From: Armatimonadota bacterium
GTDB taxonomy: Bacteria > Armatimonadota > Fimbriimonadia > Fimbriimonadales > ATM1
Direction of reading: 5' to 3'
Assembly (NCBI GenBank): GCA_013816225.1
Contig: JACDEQ010000175.1
Span: 1-5,095 of the forward strand
Length of the DNA: 5,095 nucleotides
Part shown: piece by piece, positions 1-5,086 of the stretch
Layout of the letters: each line of letters opens with the position of its first letter
How positions within the stretch are numbered: position 1 is the stretch's first letter
Made by a program: the position numbers and the translations under genes
The notes under the pieces: generated by a model
Database searches by the model: none
Told to the model about the DNA's origin: nothing
Seen by the model: only the letters and a program-made list of their open reading frames with translations

Positions 1-407
1 GGGCTAAGCATCAGGTTCACGCCGAGAGCCTCGAGGATGTCCGCGCTGCCGCACTTGCTTGAGACCGCCCGGTTCCCGTGCTTTGCGACCGGCACGCCGG
101 CGGCGGAAGCGACGATGGCCGACGCGGTGCTCAAGTTGAAGGTCTTAAGCGAATCACCGCCGGTGCCGCAGGTGTCGATGACGTCGGTTTGGCTCGACCG
201 GATCGGTGTCACGCGGCTGCGCATGGCCTTGGCAAATCCGGTGATTTCTGGTCCCGTTTCGCCCTTCATGCGAAGCGCGACCAACAGCGCTGCGATCTGG
301 GCAGGCGTCGCCTCACCGTCCATGATCAGGTCCATTACAGCCCGCGCGTCCGTTTCCTGCAGGTTCCGGCGCTCGACCGCGTGGCTGATGGCTTCCATAA
401 TCGTCAT
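1..407 (-). CDS. trpD: Anthranilate phosphoribosyltransferase, N-terminal part (runs off the left edge)
   Basis: TrpD joins anthranilate to phosphoribosyl pyrophosphate, the second committed step of tryptophan synthesis, in the cytoplasm. The reading frame is open from ATG at 407 to base 1, about 135 of the usual ~340 residues, so the catalytic C-terminal part lies outside the window. The N-terminal helical region (residues about 1-65) contains TPAQIAALLVALRMKGET, typical of the family. It is followed by the PRPP-binding motif DTCGTGGD (residues 78-85), the TFNLSTA segment, and KHGNRAVSSKCGSAD (about residues 109-123), which binds anthranilate and PRPP in known structures. An in-frame ATG at 398 is an alternative start; neither has a convincing Shine-Dalgarno. 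The frame is closed upstream by a stop at 446. Nothing in the visible part is degraded. Plus-strand open frames opposite it are shadows. Family assignment is near certain; the start is uncertain by three codons. Confidence 0.96.
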   Translation of the reverse strand, partial: MTIMEAISHAVERRNLQETDARAVMDLIMDGEATPAQIAALLVALRMKGETGPEITGFAKAMRSRVTPIRSSQTDVIDTCGTGGDSLKTFNLSTASAIVASAAGVPVAKHGNRAVSSKCGSADILEALGVNLMLS

Positions 408-416
408 CTGGCATAC

Positions 417-441
417 ATTATGGGGGGGACCTGCATGCAGG
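417..441 (-). promoter_or_regulatory. Possible trpD promoter/operator region with a 12-bp palindrome
   Basis: Upstream of trpD the minus strand reads CATAAT (422 to 417), a five-of-six match to the -10 consensus, placed so that transcription would start only a few bases before the ATG at 407. A perfect palindrome, CCTGCATGCAGG (430-441), lies where the -10/-35 spacer would be, a common place for a repressor site. No good -35 is visible. The close promoter and lack of Shine-Dalgarno would fit a nearly leaderless transcript. This is inferred from motif position only. Confidence 0.25.
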
Positions 442-495
442 CATCATGGAATGTCGGCTGCCTCTTGAAGCAAAATTAGATGCACCTGAAGATTG

Positions 496-660
496 ATGAT
501 CGCTCCGGCCGTATTCGCCTTGTGCTTAATCGCTAGCCAAAGCCCTCGCGAAATGGCCATTCGTGCGCTTTCGAATAACGACGGTCCGCACACGCGATAC
601 TACGCTGCTCTAGCCGCCCTTTCCCAAAGTGAACTCTCCACTCTATCTCTGTTAGGCTAG
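496..660 (+). CDS. Possible small exported hypothetical protein (54 aa)
   Basis: ATG at 496 opens a 54-codon frame ending in TAG at 658-660. The product starts MIAPAVFALCLIASQSP, a hydrophobic stretch resembling a short signal peptide or membrane anchor but with no basic residue in its n-region, followed by a polar tail of about 38 residues. An internal ATG at 553 would give only 35 residues. There is just a weak purine-rich CTGAAG ahead of the start. The next frame (675-1046) is shifted relative to this one, and the two open stretches overlap at 633-660, so the pair could also be one exported gene broken by an indel. I recognise no family. It may simply be a chance open frame in the gap between trpD and the genes to the right. 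Confidence 0.25.
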   Translation: MIAPAVFALCLIASQSPREMAIRALSNNDGPHTRYYAALAALSQSELSTLSLLG

Positions 661-674
661 GGCCACAGGGTCAC

Positions 675-1046
675 GTGGTTGTTCTTCGAGGATTCGCCAC
701 TAGGCCCATAGTGATGGACCGAATGCCGAATTGGAGCCGTTTGGTTTTGGTGGACATCGAAGCTCAGGCTATTCCTTGGAAGGCGCAGCTTTATGCCTTC
801 AAAGGGAGGGTTGGCGGGACAATCGGTTCTGTTCTGGCAGTTGAGAAACTCGGCGCAGCTTTCAAGAGCGGTGACCGGTCGAACTTCGAGCGAGCACTTG
901 GCGACCGAGGGCACGTATTTGTCTACAAACACTTCCCATCGATCGGAGTCATAGCCAAGTCGATTTATAGGGCAGACGGCGCCGAGGTGTCTTCGACGTA
1001 CTTGGTTTCAACATCCGCAAAGCTCCGCGCGATCGGTTTTCCGTAG
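675..1046 (+). CDS. Hypothetical protein (123 aa)
   Basis: This frame starts with GTG at 675 and ends at TAG 1044-1046. AGGG sits four bases before the GTG, a weak ribosome binding site. The GTG/ATG pair at 711/714 is an alternative start, with GAGGA too far upstream to be persuasive. The frame is actually open back to 633. The product has alternating hydrophobic strands (SRLVLVDIEA; GGTIGSVLAVEKLG; GHVFVYKHF; IGVIAKSIYRADG) that look like a small globular alpha/beta or all-beta domain. No motif or family is recognised. Codon choice is less GC-rich at third positions than in the barrel gene downstream and resembles the lipoprotein at 1178. If the exported ORF at 496 was once joined to it by a one-base shift, the intact protein would be about 180 residues with a signal peptide. 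It could be a decayed or non-coding remnant. Confidence 0.45.
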   Translation: MVVLRGFATRPIVMDRMPNWSRLVLVDIEAQAIPWKAQLYAFKGRVGGTIGSVLAVEKLGAAFKSGDRSNFERALGDRGHVFVYKHFPSIGVIAKSIYRADGAEVSSTYLVSTSAKLRAIGFP

Positions 1047-1103
1047 GTCGTGGGTTCCCCGAGAATTGCCGTCCATCGAGGCGTGTCCTGGCTCCGACGC
1101 GCC

Positions 1104-1122
1104 GTTCCACATAAGAAGGAAC
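1104..1122 (+). other. Small hairpin at the left border of leader repeat copy 1
   Basis: GTTCC (1104-1108) pairs with GGAAC (1118-1122) across a nine-base loop. The 3' arm is also where similarity to the second leader copy begins. Copy 2 has a comparable hairpin, GGTT (1945-1948) with AACC (1956-1959). Neither has a following T-run, so a terminator role is doubtful. Confidence 0.2.
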
Positions 1123-1214
1123 CCCTCTAAGTGGGCCTAGGTACTCTCTTAACAATCCAGTTACAAGGAGGATTATTTTGAAGAGTCCCCGGAGGTGCCT
1201 ACAATGGGCGCCCG
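1118..1214 (+). repeat. Leader direct repeat, copy 1
   Basis: Bases 1137-1214 match 1973-2050 at 74 of 78 positions with no gap. With two compensating single-base gaps, weaker similarity reaches back to GGAACC at 1118 and 1954. The unit covers an upstream segment (CTAGGTACT, then TAACAATCCAGTTAC), the ribosome binding site AAGGAGG (1165-1171), a TTG start (1178), a second GGAGG (1191-1195), an ATG (1204) and the GC palindrome GGGCGCCC (1206-1213). Similarity ends abruptly at 1214, so only the 5' ends of the two genes are duplicated. In this copy the TTG frame is the long one. The ATG frame stops after 19 codons at 1263. Confidence 0.93.
1165..1180 (+). promoter_or_regulatory. Ribosome binding site that fixes the TTG start of the lipoprotein
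   Basis: AAGGAGG at 1165-1171 is a full Shine-Dalgarno, six bases ahead of TTG at 1178. It decides for the TTG start over the out-of-frame ATG at 1204, which would give only a 19-codon peptide. Confidence 0.85.
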
Positions 1215-1939
1215 GATGTGTGGCCGCGACGATGCTGATTGTCAGTTGCCGGCAGTCGAATGATCATGGAGCGGCCGCGCCACCGTCAGAGCCCCTCGCG
1301 GTATCTCTTCCAGTCAAAGTTACGGGAAGTGACGCTTTACTTAAGCGGCTCGGAATTCAAGCTCGGCCATCTGAGAACTCCCCTTTTATCGTCTTCGACC
1401 GCGAGCCCACCTCTCTAACAGTTCGACCGTACGACCTGGCCGCCCTTGGGGCGACTTCGGCGATTAGGTGGGAGCTAGCATCGCGACAAGAGGCATCCAT
1501 GAGATCGGCCAACTCTCGGCGGATCATGATCCGCTACGAGATCGTCGACGCGTCGCCGAAAATCCTTCCAATGCTTTATGACACAAAGGGAAAAGCGTCT
1601 GAGGATGATGGCTTCGAGATCACCGCGCTGATCTATTGGGGCCGCCTCGCGCAGGATTCGACGCCTGGAATGTCGAAAGAGCTAAGGCTGTACAAATCGG
1701 GGAAAATAGCCGGAAGGACGCTGGGGCCCACTTTCGATAGGATCGAAGTACAGGCGGTCGCGTTCACGCTTAATCCGCGCACGGTAAAGATTAGTTACGA
1801 AGACGATCTCCAGCGGGTTGTATTAGGCGCCGACGGGTGGGCGATCGGCGGGGAAAGGGCACTGGGTACCACCGAACTCCCTTCCGGTATGCGGCTCCCA
1901 ATTTACGACGTATCCGCGACTACCTTGCCTGACAAGTAA
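1178..1939 (+). CDS. Hypothetical secreted lipoprotein (253 aa)
   Basis: The protein begins with a basic n-region (K2, R5, R6), a modest hydrophobic stretch and the lipobox IVSC ending at C24. Lgt/LspA processing at that Cys and anchoring to a membrane facing the periplasm are predicted. After the Cys comes a short, low-complexity linker rich in Ala, Pro and Ser (about residues 25-42), usual for lipoproteins. The mature part of about 210 residues has segments that look like beta-strands (FIVFDREPTSLTVRPYDLAA; RRIMIRYEIVDA; VQAVAFTLNPRTVKISYEDD) and an acidic centre around KASEDDGFEI. No catalytic motif or known family is recognised, and no Cys remains in the mature part apart from the anchor. 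The TTG start is set by the strong AAGGAGG six bases upstream. The leader and first 12 codons are repeated at the start of the porin-fusion gene 101 bases downstream, so shared expression is likely. Codon choice is less GC-biased than in the barrel region. Expression is well supported; function is unknown. Confidence 0.82.
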   Translation: MKSPRRCLQWAPGCVAATMLIVSCRQSNDHGAAAPPSEPLAVSLPVKVTGSDALLKRLGIQARPSENSPFIVFDREPTSLTVRPYDLAALGATSAIRWELASRQEASMRSANSRRIMIRYEIVDASPKILPMLYDTKGKASEDDGFEITALIYWGRLAQDSTPGMSKELRLYKSGKIAGRTLGPTFDRIEVQAVAFTLNPRTVKISYEDDLQRVVLGADGWAIGGERALGTTELPSGMRLPIYDVSATTLPDK

Positions 1940-1953
1940 ACGCGGGTTATCTG

Positions 1954-2050
1954 GGAACCTTGTAGGCGGGCACTAGGTACTGTCATAACAATCCAGTTAC
2001 AAGGAGGACTATTTTGAAGAGTCCCAGGAGGTGCCTACAATGGGCGCCCG
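1954..2050 (+). repeat. Leader direct repeat, copy 2
   Basis: This is the second copy of the leader found at 1118-1214, offset by 836 bases. The four substitutions in the gapless 78-bp core leave intact both the AAGGAGG (2001-2007)/TTG (2014) pair and the AGGAGG (2026-2031)/ATG (2040) pair. One substitution improves the second ribosome binding site from CGGAGG to AGGAGG. In this copy the TTG frame stops after 14 residues and the ATG frame opens the long gene, the reverse of copy 1. A weak extended -10-like TGTCATAAC is present at 1981-1989, without a good -35. Confidence 0.93.
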
Positions 2051-2058
2051 CACAATGA
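2014..2058 (+). CDS. Possible 14-residue leader peptide overlapping the porin-fusion start
   Basis: TTG at 2014 has AAGGAGG six bases upstream and encodes MKSPRRCLQWAPAQ, ending at TGA 2056-2058. The first 12 residues are those of the lipoprotein at 1178, apart from a silent Arg codon change. The stop overlaps ATG at 2055 as ATGA and lies 16 bases past the main ATG at 2040, a layout known for translational coupling. Ribosomes on this leader would also melt the small hairpin around the main start. It may instead be a dead remnant of duplication of the lipoprotein's 5' end, or the true start if an indel separates it from the main frame. Confidence 0.35.
   Translation: MKSPRRCLQWAPAQ
2026..2048 (+). 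promoter_or_regulatory. Ribosome binding site and hairpin presenting the ATG start
   Basis: AGGAGG (2026-2031) lies eight bases before ATG 2040 and decides for that start over GTG 2031, which would have no spacing. GGTGCC (2030-2035) can pair with GGCGCC (2043-2048) with one G-U pair, leaving a seven-base loop TACAATG that contains the ATG. The same structure exists in copy 1 at 1194-1212. The last two bases of the Shine-Dalgarno lie in the stem, so folding could dampen initiation. The pairing is read by eye. Confidence 0.4.
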
Positions 2059-4211
2059 GTCTCGCAGTTTTGCTGGCGGCGTGTCCGCTGGCCTCGCAAG
2101 CGCTAAGCGCTGACCCTCCGCCGCGTGTCCTCAACACGCGCTTCACGTTCACGGCCACCGTGCCGTCCCCACCATCCGGCAAAAGTCTGAATCTTTGGAT
2201 TCCGATTCCTTCGGATAACGAACTCCAAACGATCACGAACCTCAAGGTCGACAGCCCGTACGGCTACAAAATCACCAAAGAGGCGAAGAACGGCAACCGC
2301 ATGATTTACGTTCATTCCGCCAGCGCGAGCGGTCCAGCGACGGTTGCCGTGACGTTCGATGTCGCCCGTGAGACGGCCGGCTTGGTGGATGTGCGCAAAG
2401 AAGGCGGCCCCGATGCGCGCATGTACCTAGGAGCAGATAGGCTCGTTCCGATCACCGGCAGGTACAAGGACATCGCCGTCGATGTCACAGGTGGCGAAGC
2501 CACTGGATACGGCAAGGTCAAGGACATCTTTGATCACGTAGTTGCCACGATGCAGTACGACTACAAGAAAGAGTCGCCACATTTAGGCGAGGGCGACGTC
2601 GCGTTCGTTTGCGACTATAGGAAGGGCAACTGCTCCGATCTGCACAGCTACGTGATCTCGCTGGCGCGCAGCCAGGGGATTCCGGCGTACCTCGAATACG
2701 GGTTCCCGGTCACGGGCATCCCGCTCGGCGATCCGATTCCGGCGAAGGGCAAGGTCGGCGGATACCACTGCTGGACGTGGTTCTACGACGAAGACAGGGG
2801 CTGGCTGCCGGTGGATGCATCCGACGCACGCCGATGGCTCGACGCAGGCAAGAAAGATATCAGCGCCTCGTTGATGGGGCAGCTGGTCTTGGAAAGATCG
2901 GCCGTCGCCTTTTCGAGAGGCCGGGACATCGTTCTCGAACCCAAGCAAGCCGCTGGGCCTCTCAATAACTTCATCTATCCCTACGCCGAGGCCGACGGCA
3001 AGCCGATTGAAGCCAAATGGGACTTGGCGTACGAGCTGCTCGATCCGCAGGACCCGCAGGCACAGATCGACGAGCTGCGCCGCATCGTGCAGAAGCAGCA
3101 GGCGGAGATCGATGCCCTGAAGGCGGGCAAGACCGAGGCCGGCGCGAAGCCTCAGGTTCCGGTGACGGCGCCGTCCGGCGAGAAGGTATCGGTGTACGGC
3201 TTTGTCCGGGGCGACGCGGTCTTCGACTCTTCGAAGACGAACAACGCCGAGTCCCCGCAGTTCGTCTTGTCCGGCAGCTCCGACGAGCAGTTCACGATCT
3301 ACCCCGACCTCACGAGGCTGGGCGTCGACTTCAAGGCCGCGCCCGGCAAGATGGACGTGAGCGGCAAGATCGAGATCGACTTCCAGGGCGGCGGCAGCCC
3401 GTCGCGGCCTAATCCACGCGCCCGCCACCTCTACATCCAAGCCAAGCAGGGCCGCTCCACGTGGCTGGTCGGACAGACGTGGGACCTCGCCTCGCCGCTG
3501 TTCCCATCGCCGAACGACGACACGCTGATGTGGAATGCCGGCAACCTCGGCGACCGCAGGGCGCAGATCCGCTACACGTACGATGGTGAGAGTGGGATGT
3601 CGATGGCGGTAGCTCTCGGCCTCACCGGCGCGATCGACGGCAAGGACATGGACAACAACGGCGTCCGGGACGGCGAGGACAGCGGGATTCCGAACATCCA
3701 GGCAAGGGTTGGATTCAAGGGCGCGAAGTACGCCGCCGGCATTTGGGGCACCATGTCCAAAGAGGAGACGGCCACTCCGGTCGGAGGTGAGACGGACTTC
3801 ACGTCGTCTGGCTTCGGCATAGACTGGTCGTTCGCTCTAAGCCAAGTTCTCGACGTGAAGGGCGAGGCGTGGACGGGCTCGAATCTCAGCGACATCCGGG
3901 GCGGAATCGGCCAGGGAGTCAACACGACGACCGGCGAGGAGATCGCGAGCAGCGGCGGCTGGATCGAGCTCGGCTTCAACGCGAGCCCGACGCACCGCAT
4001 GGCCTTCGGCTACACGCTCGACGACCCCGATGACGACGACGTGCCCGCGGCCGGCCGAACTCGCAACTCCGCCTTCTATCTCCACAACAAGTGGCAGCTG
4101 GGCAGCGGCCTCGAGCTCGGCGCGAACTACATCTACTGGGTCACCGACTACCTCGGCCTGCCGTCGGGCAGAGACAACCGCTTCAACATGTTCTTGATGC
4201 GGAAGTTCTAA
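2040..4211 (+). CDS. Exported fusion: transglutaminase-like domain + coiled coil + DcaP-like porin barrel (723 aa)
   Basis: Residues 1-24 form a signal peptide (MGARTMS, then LAVLLAA), with possible signal peptidase I cleavage after A21 or A24; LAAC at 12-15 also fits a lipobox. Residues about 30-115 look like the beta-rich domain that precedes many bacterial transglutaminase-like (COG1305) cores. Residues about 155-265 carry the core with an intact triad: C198 in GNCSDLHS, H243 in GYHCWTWF and D259 in GWLPVDASD. Such folds cleave or cross-link peptide/amide bonds, but the substrate here is unknown. Residues about 336-362 (QAQIDELRRIVQKQQAEIDA) are a short coiled coil, as in trimeric DcaP-type porins. 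From YGFVRGDAVFD (386 on) to the C-terminal MRKF the chain shows alternating strands and a terminal Phe, the signal for BAM-assisted barrel insertion. An acidic DMDNNGVRDGED loop (536-547) looks calcium-binding. Third-position GC rises at the coiled coil, hinting at joining of two genes. The start is chosen by AGGAGG eight bases before ATG 2040. Domain calls are strong; the biological role is not known. Confidence 0.88.
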   Translation: MGARTMSLAVLLAACPLASQALSADPPPRVLNTRFTFTATVPSPPSGKSLNLWIPIPSDNELQTITNLKVDSPYGYKITKEAKNGNRMIYVHSASASGPATVAVTFDVARETAGLVDVRKEGGPDARMYLGADRLVPITGRYKDIAVDVTGGEATGYGKVKDIFDHVVATMQYDYKKESPHLGEGDVAFVCDYRKGNCSDLHSYVISLARSQGIPAYLEYGFPVTGIPLGDPIPAKGKVGGYHCWTWFYDEDRGWLPVDASDARRWLDAGKKDISASLMGQLVLERSAVAFSRGRDIVLEPKQAAGPLNNFIYPYAEADGKPIEAKWDLAYELLDPQDPQAQIDELRRIVQKQQAEIDALKAGKTEAGAKPQVPVTAPSGEKVSVYGFVRGDAVFDSSKTNNAESPQFVLSGSSDEQFTIYPDLTRLGVDFKAAPGKMDVSGKIEIDFQGGGSPSRPNPRARHLYIQAKQGRSTWLVGQTWDLASPLFPSPNDDTLMWNAGNLGDRRAQIRYTYDGESGMSMAVALGLTGAIDGKDMDNNGVRDGEDSGIPNIQARVGFKGAKYAAGIWGTMSKEETATPVGGETDFTSSGFGIDWSFALSQVLDVKGEAWTGSNLSDIRGGIGQGVNTTTGEEIASSGGWIELGFNASPTHRMAFGYTLDDPDDDDVPAAGRTRNSAFYLHNKWQLGSGLELGANYIYWVTDYLGLPSGRDNRFNMFLMRKF

Positions 4212-4226
4212 AGGGCTGGGAGGAAT

Positions 4227-4260
4227 CAGCGGCCATCCGATGTGGTGGCCGCTGTTGTTT
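4227..4260 (+). terminator. Hairpin terminator after the porin fusion
   Basis: CAGCGGCCA (4227-4235) pairs perfectly with TGGCCGCTG (4246-4254) around a ten-base loop, followed by TTGTTT. It starts 16 bases after the stop codon, between two convergent genes. The T-run is imperfect. The minus-strand side has no T-run, so it serves mainly the plus-strand gene. Confidence 0.75.
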
Positions 4261-4281
4261 GTGAAGGTAAGAGAATGGAAG

Positions 4282-4923
4282 CTAACTTCCGCGCCGACGA
4301 GTGGCGAGAGCCGTGAGGGCGACTCCGAGGGCGGCTAGGGTCGCGGGCTCGGGAACCAAGCCATAGGAGAAGTCCCAAGGGCCCTTGCCCAACAACTCTT
4401 CAATGCTCCGGAAATGTTCGTTCCAGAAGTCGCTGTCGAACCACGAGTTACCGTTTCCGAGTGGCGATCCGAAACCGTTAGCGCCAGAGGTCGTAGAAAC
4501 GAATGTTTGGCGTGGGGGCCCGCCGACGTTGACACCCACGTAATACGTGCCGGCGGCGAGGTGCAAGTCGAGGCCGCTGATACGCAGTTCGTATTCGTCG
4601 TAACCAAACCCGCTTCGCCCAGTTAGGGTCTGAGTGATAGGACCAGAACCACCGGCTACGAGCGTGCCCCCGTTGCCCTCGGAAATGCCGCTGCGGATCT
4701 CCCAGTTCATGCTGCTGATTTCGTCCATGGTCAGACAGTTCGCGTAGATGCCGGTGACCATCCACCCGGCGCCGTCGACGTCGAAGTCATCGTAGACGTA
4801 GGCATCGTTGTTGATAACGATGCCGTTGCGGCCGTCGAAGTCCCCGCCGTAGAATTGCGCCATGGAAGGTCCCGCAACACACAGAGCGGCAGCACTGACC
4901 AATCCCAATCGATAGAATCTCAT
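4282..4923 (-). CDS. PEP-CTERM sorting-domain secreted protein (213 aa)
   Basis: An N-terminal signal peptide (MRFYRLGLVSAAALCVAGPSMAQ, cleavage near A22) leads into a beta-rich extracellular domain. It contains YGGDFDGRNG (25-34), NWEIRSGISEGNGGTL (73-88), TGRSGFGYDEYEL (101-113), LAAGTYYVGVN (122-132) and STTSGANGFGSPLGN (143-157). These recur in a group of PEP-CTERM proteins I know only as uncharacterised. The tail is a classic PEP-CTERM signal: VPEP at 190-193, a hydrophobic stretch of about 15 residues (TLAALGVALTALA), then RRR. The exosortase (EpsH/XrtA-type) system recognises it and usually delivers such proteins to the cell surface or exopolysaccharide matrix. No exosortase gene is in the window. 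The start is supported by AGGAGAGGGAG, whose GGGAG lies six bases upstream of the ATG. The gene is convergent with the porin fusion, 70 bases away, so co-transcription is excluded. Specific function is unknown. Confidence 0.92.
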   Translation of the reverse strand: MRFYRLGLVSAAALCVAGPSMAQFYGGDFDGRNGIVINNDAYVYDDFDVDGAGWMVTGIYANCLTMDEISSMNWEIRSGISEGNGGTLVAGGSGPITQTLTGRSGFGYDEYELRISGLDLHLAAGTYYVGVNVGGPPRQTFVSTTSGANGFGSPLGNGNSWFDSDFWNEHFRSIEELLGKGPWDFSYGLVPEPATLAALGVALTALATRRRGS

Positions 4924-5050
4924 GTGTTGCTCCCTCTCCTATAAAATACGGCGCGTGGCATGGTTCTGTGGGTGCCCGAGCATAAACTGGGTGTTGAGCA
5001 TAAGCGACTGACAGCTCCAACGGGGCACGAATGGTCGCGAGCTTATCCAT
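4787..5050 (-). CDS. Possible upstream ORF overlapping the PEP-CTERM gene (87 codons)
   Basis: ATG at 5050 follows GGGAGG (5061 to 5056) at five bases, a strong ribosome binding site, and opens a frame that runs to TGA at 4787. Its first 42 codons precede the PEP-CTERM start. The rest overlap that gene in another frame and read as a shadow, rich in Arg and Cys. The protein shows no domain. It may be a translated leader affecting the PEP-CTERM gene, or the left-over 5' end of another gene. The ribosome binding site is the only real support. Confidence 0.22.
   Translation of the reverse strand: MDKLATIRAPLELSVAYAQHPVYARAPTEPCHAPYFIGEGATHEILSIGIGQCCRSVCCGTFHGAILRRGLRRPQRHRYQQRCLRLR
4930..4948 (-). 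promoter_or_regulatory. Ribosome binding site and possible -10 of the PEP-CTERM gene
   Basis: On the minus strand AGGAGAGGGAG (4940 to 4930) gives a good Shine-Dalgarno with six-base spacing to ATG 4923. Just upstream is the AT-rich TATTTTATA, with TATTTT (4948 to 4943) as the best -10 candidate. That would imply a leader of about a dozen bases. No clear -35 is seen. The ribosome binding site is convincing; the promoter is weak. Confidence 0.45.
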
Positions 5051-5063
5051 GACGGCCTCCCGA

Positions 5064-5086
5064 TTTCGGCAATGGTCTTTCGGCAA
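5064..5086. repeat. Pair of 9-bp direct repeats TTTCGGCAA
   Basis: TTTCGGCAA occurs at 5064-5072 and 5078-5086, a 14-base period, upstream of the PEP-CTERM gene and its possible upstream ORF. Tandem short repeats in such a place can be regulator sites. The window ends here, so further copies cannot be seen. Confidence 0.3.

Noticed and set aside
37..479. Two plus-strand open frames opposite trpD
   Set aside because: They lie antisense to a clearly recognised TrpD sequence and show no protein-like motifs; they are shadows of its GC-rich codons.
657..932. Minus-strand 91-codon frame opposite the 123-aa ORF
   Set aside because: Its composition is less protein-like than the plus-strand reading and no ribosome binding site was seen, though the plus-strand ORF is itself only moderately supported.
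1204..1263. Short ATG ORF (19 codons) inside the lipoprotein start
   Set aside because: It has a GGAGG and ATG like the one used in copy 2 but stops quickly and overlaps a convincing longer frame; it is treated as part of the repeat rather than as a gene.
651..2000. Integron cassette array, suggested by GTTAGGC at 651-657 and TAACAA in the leader repeats
   Set aside because: The boxes do not pair into an attC structure: the leaders lack a proper RYYYAAC box and a matching GTTRRRY box, and the repeat covers ribosome binding sites and first codons rather than a recombination site after each gene.
1118..2050. Insertion sequence bounded by the two repeats
   Set aside because: The repeats are direct, not inverted, and the enclosed gene is a lipoprotein with no transposase features.
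2583..3440. Long (285-codon) minus-strand open frame
   Set aside because: It is antisense to the transglutaminase/porin gene, has the repetitive Arg/Leu/Val/Ala-rich composition of shadow frames, and contains no motif.
4478..4765. Minus-strand 95-codon frame inside the PEP-CTERM gene
   Set aside because: It is an out-of-frame shadow of the same strand's recognised gene.
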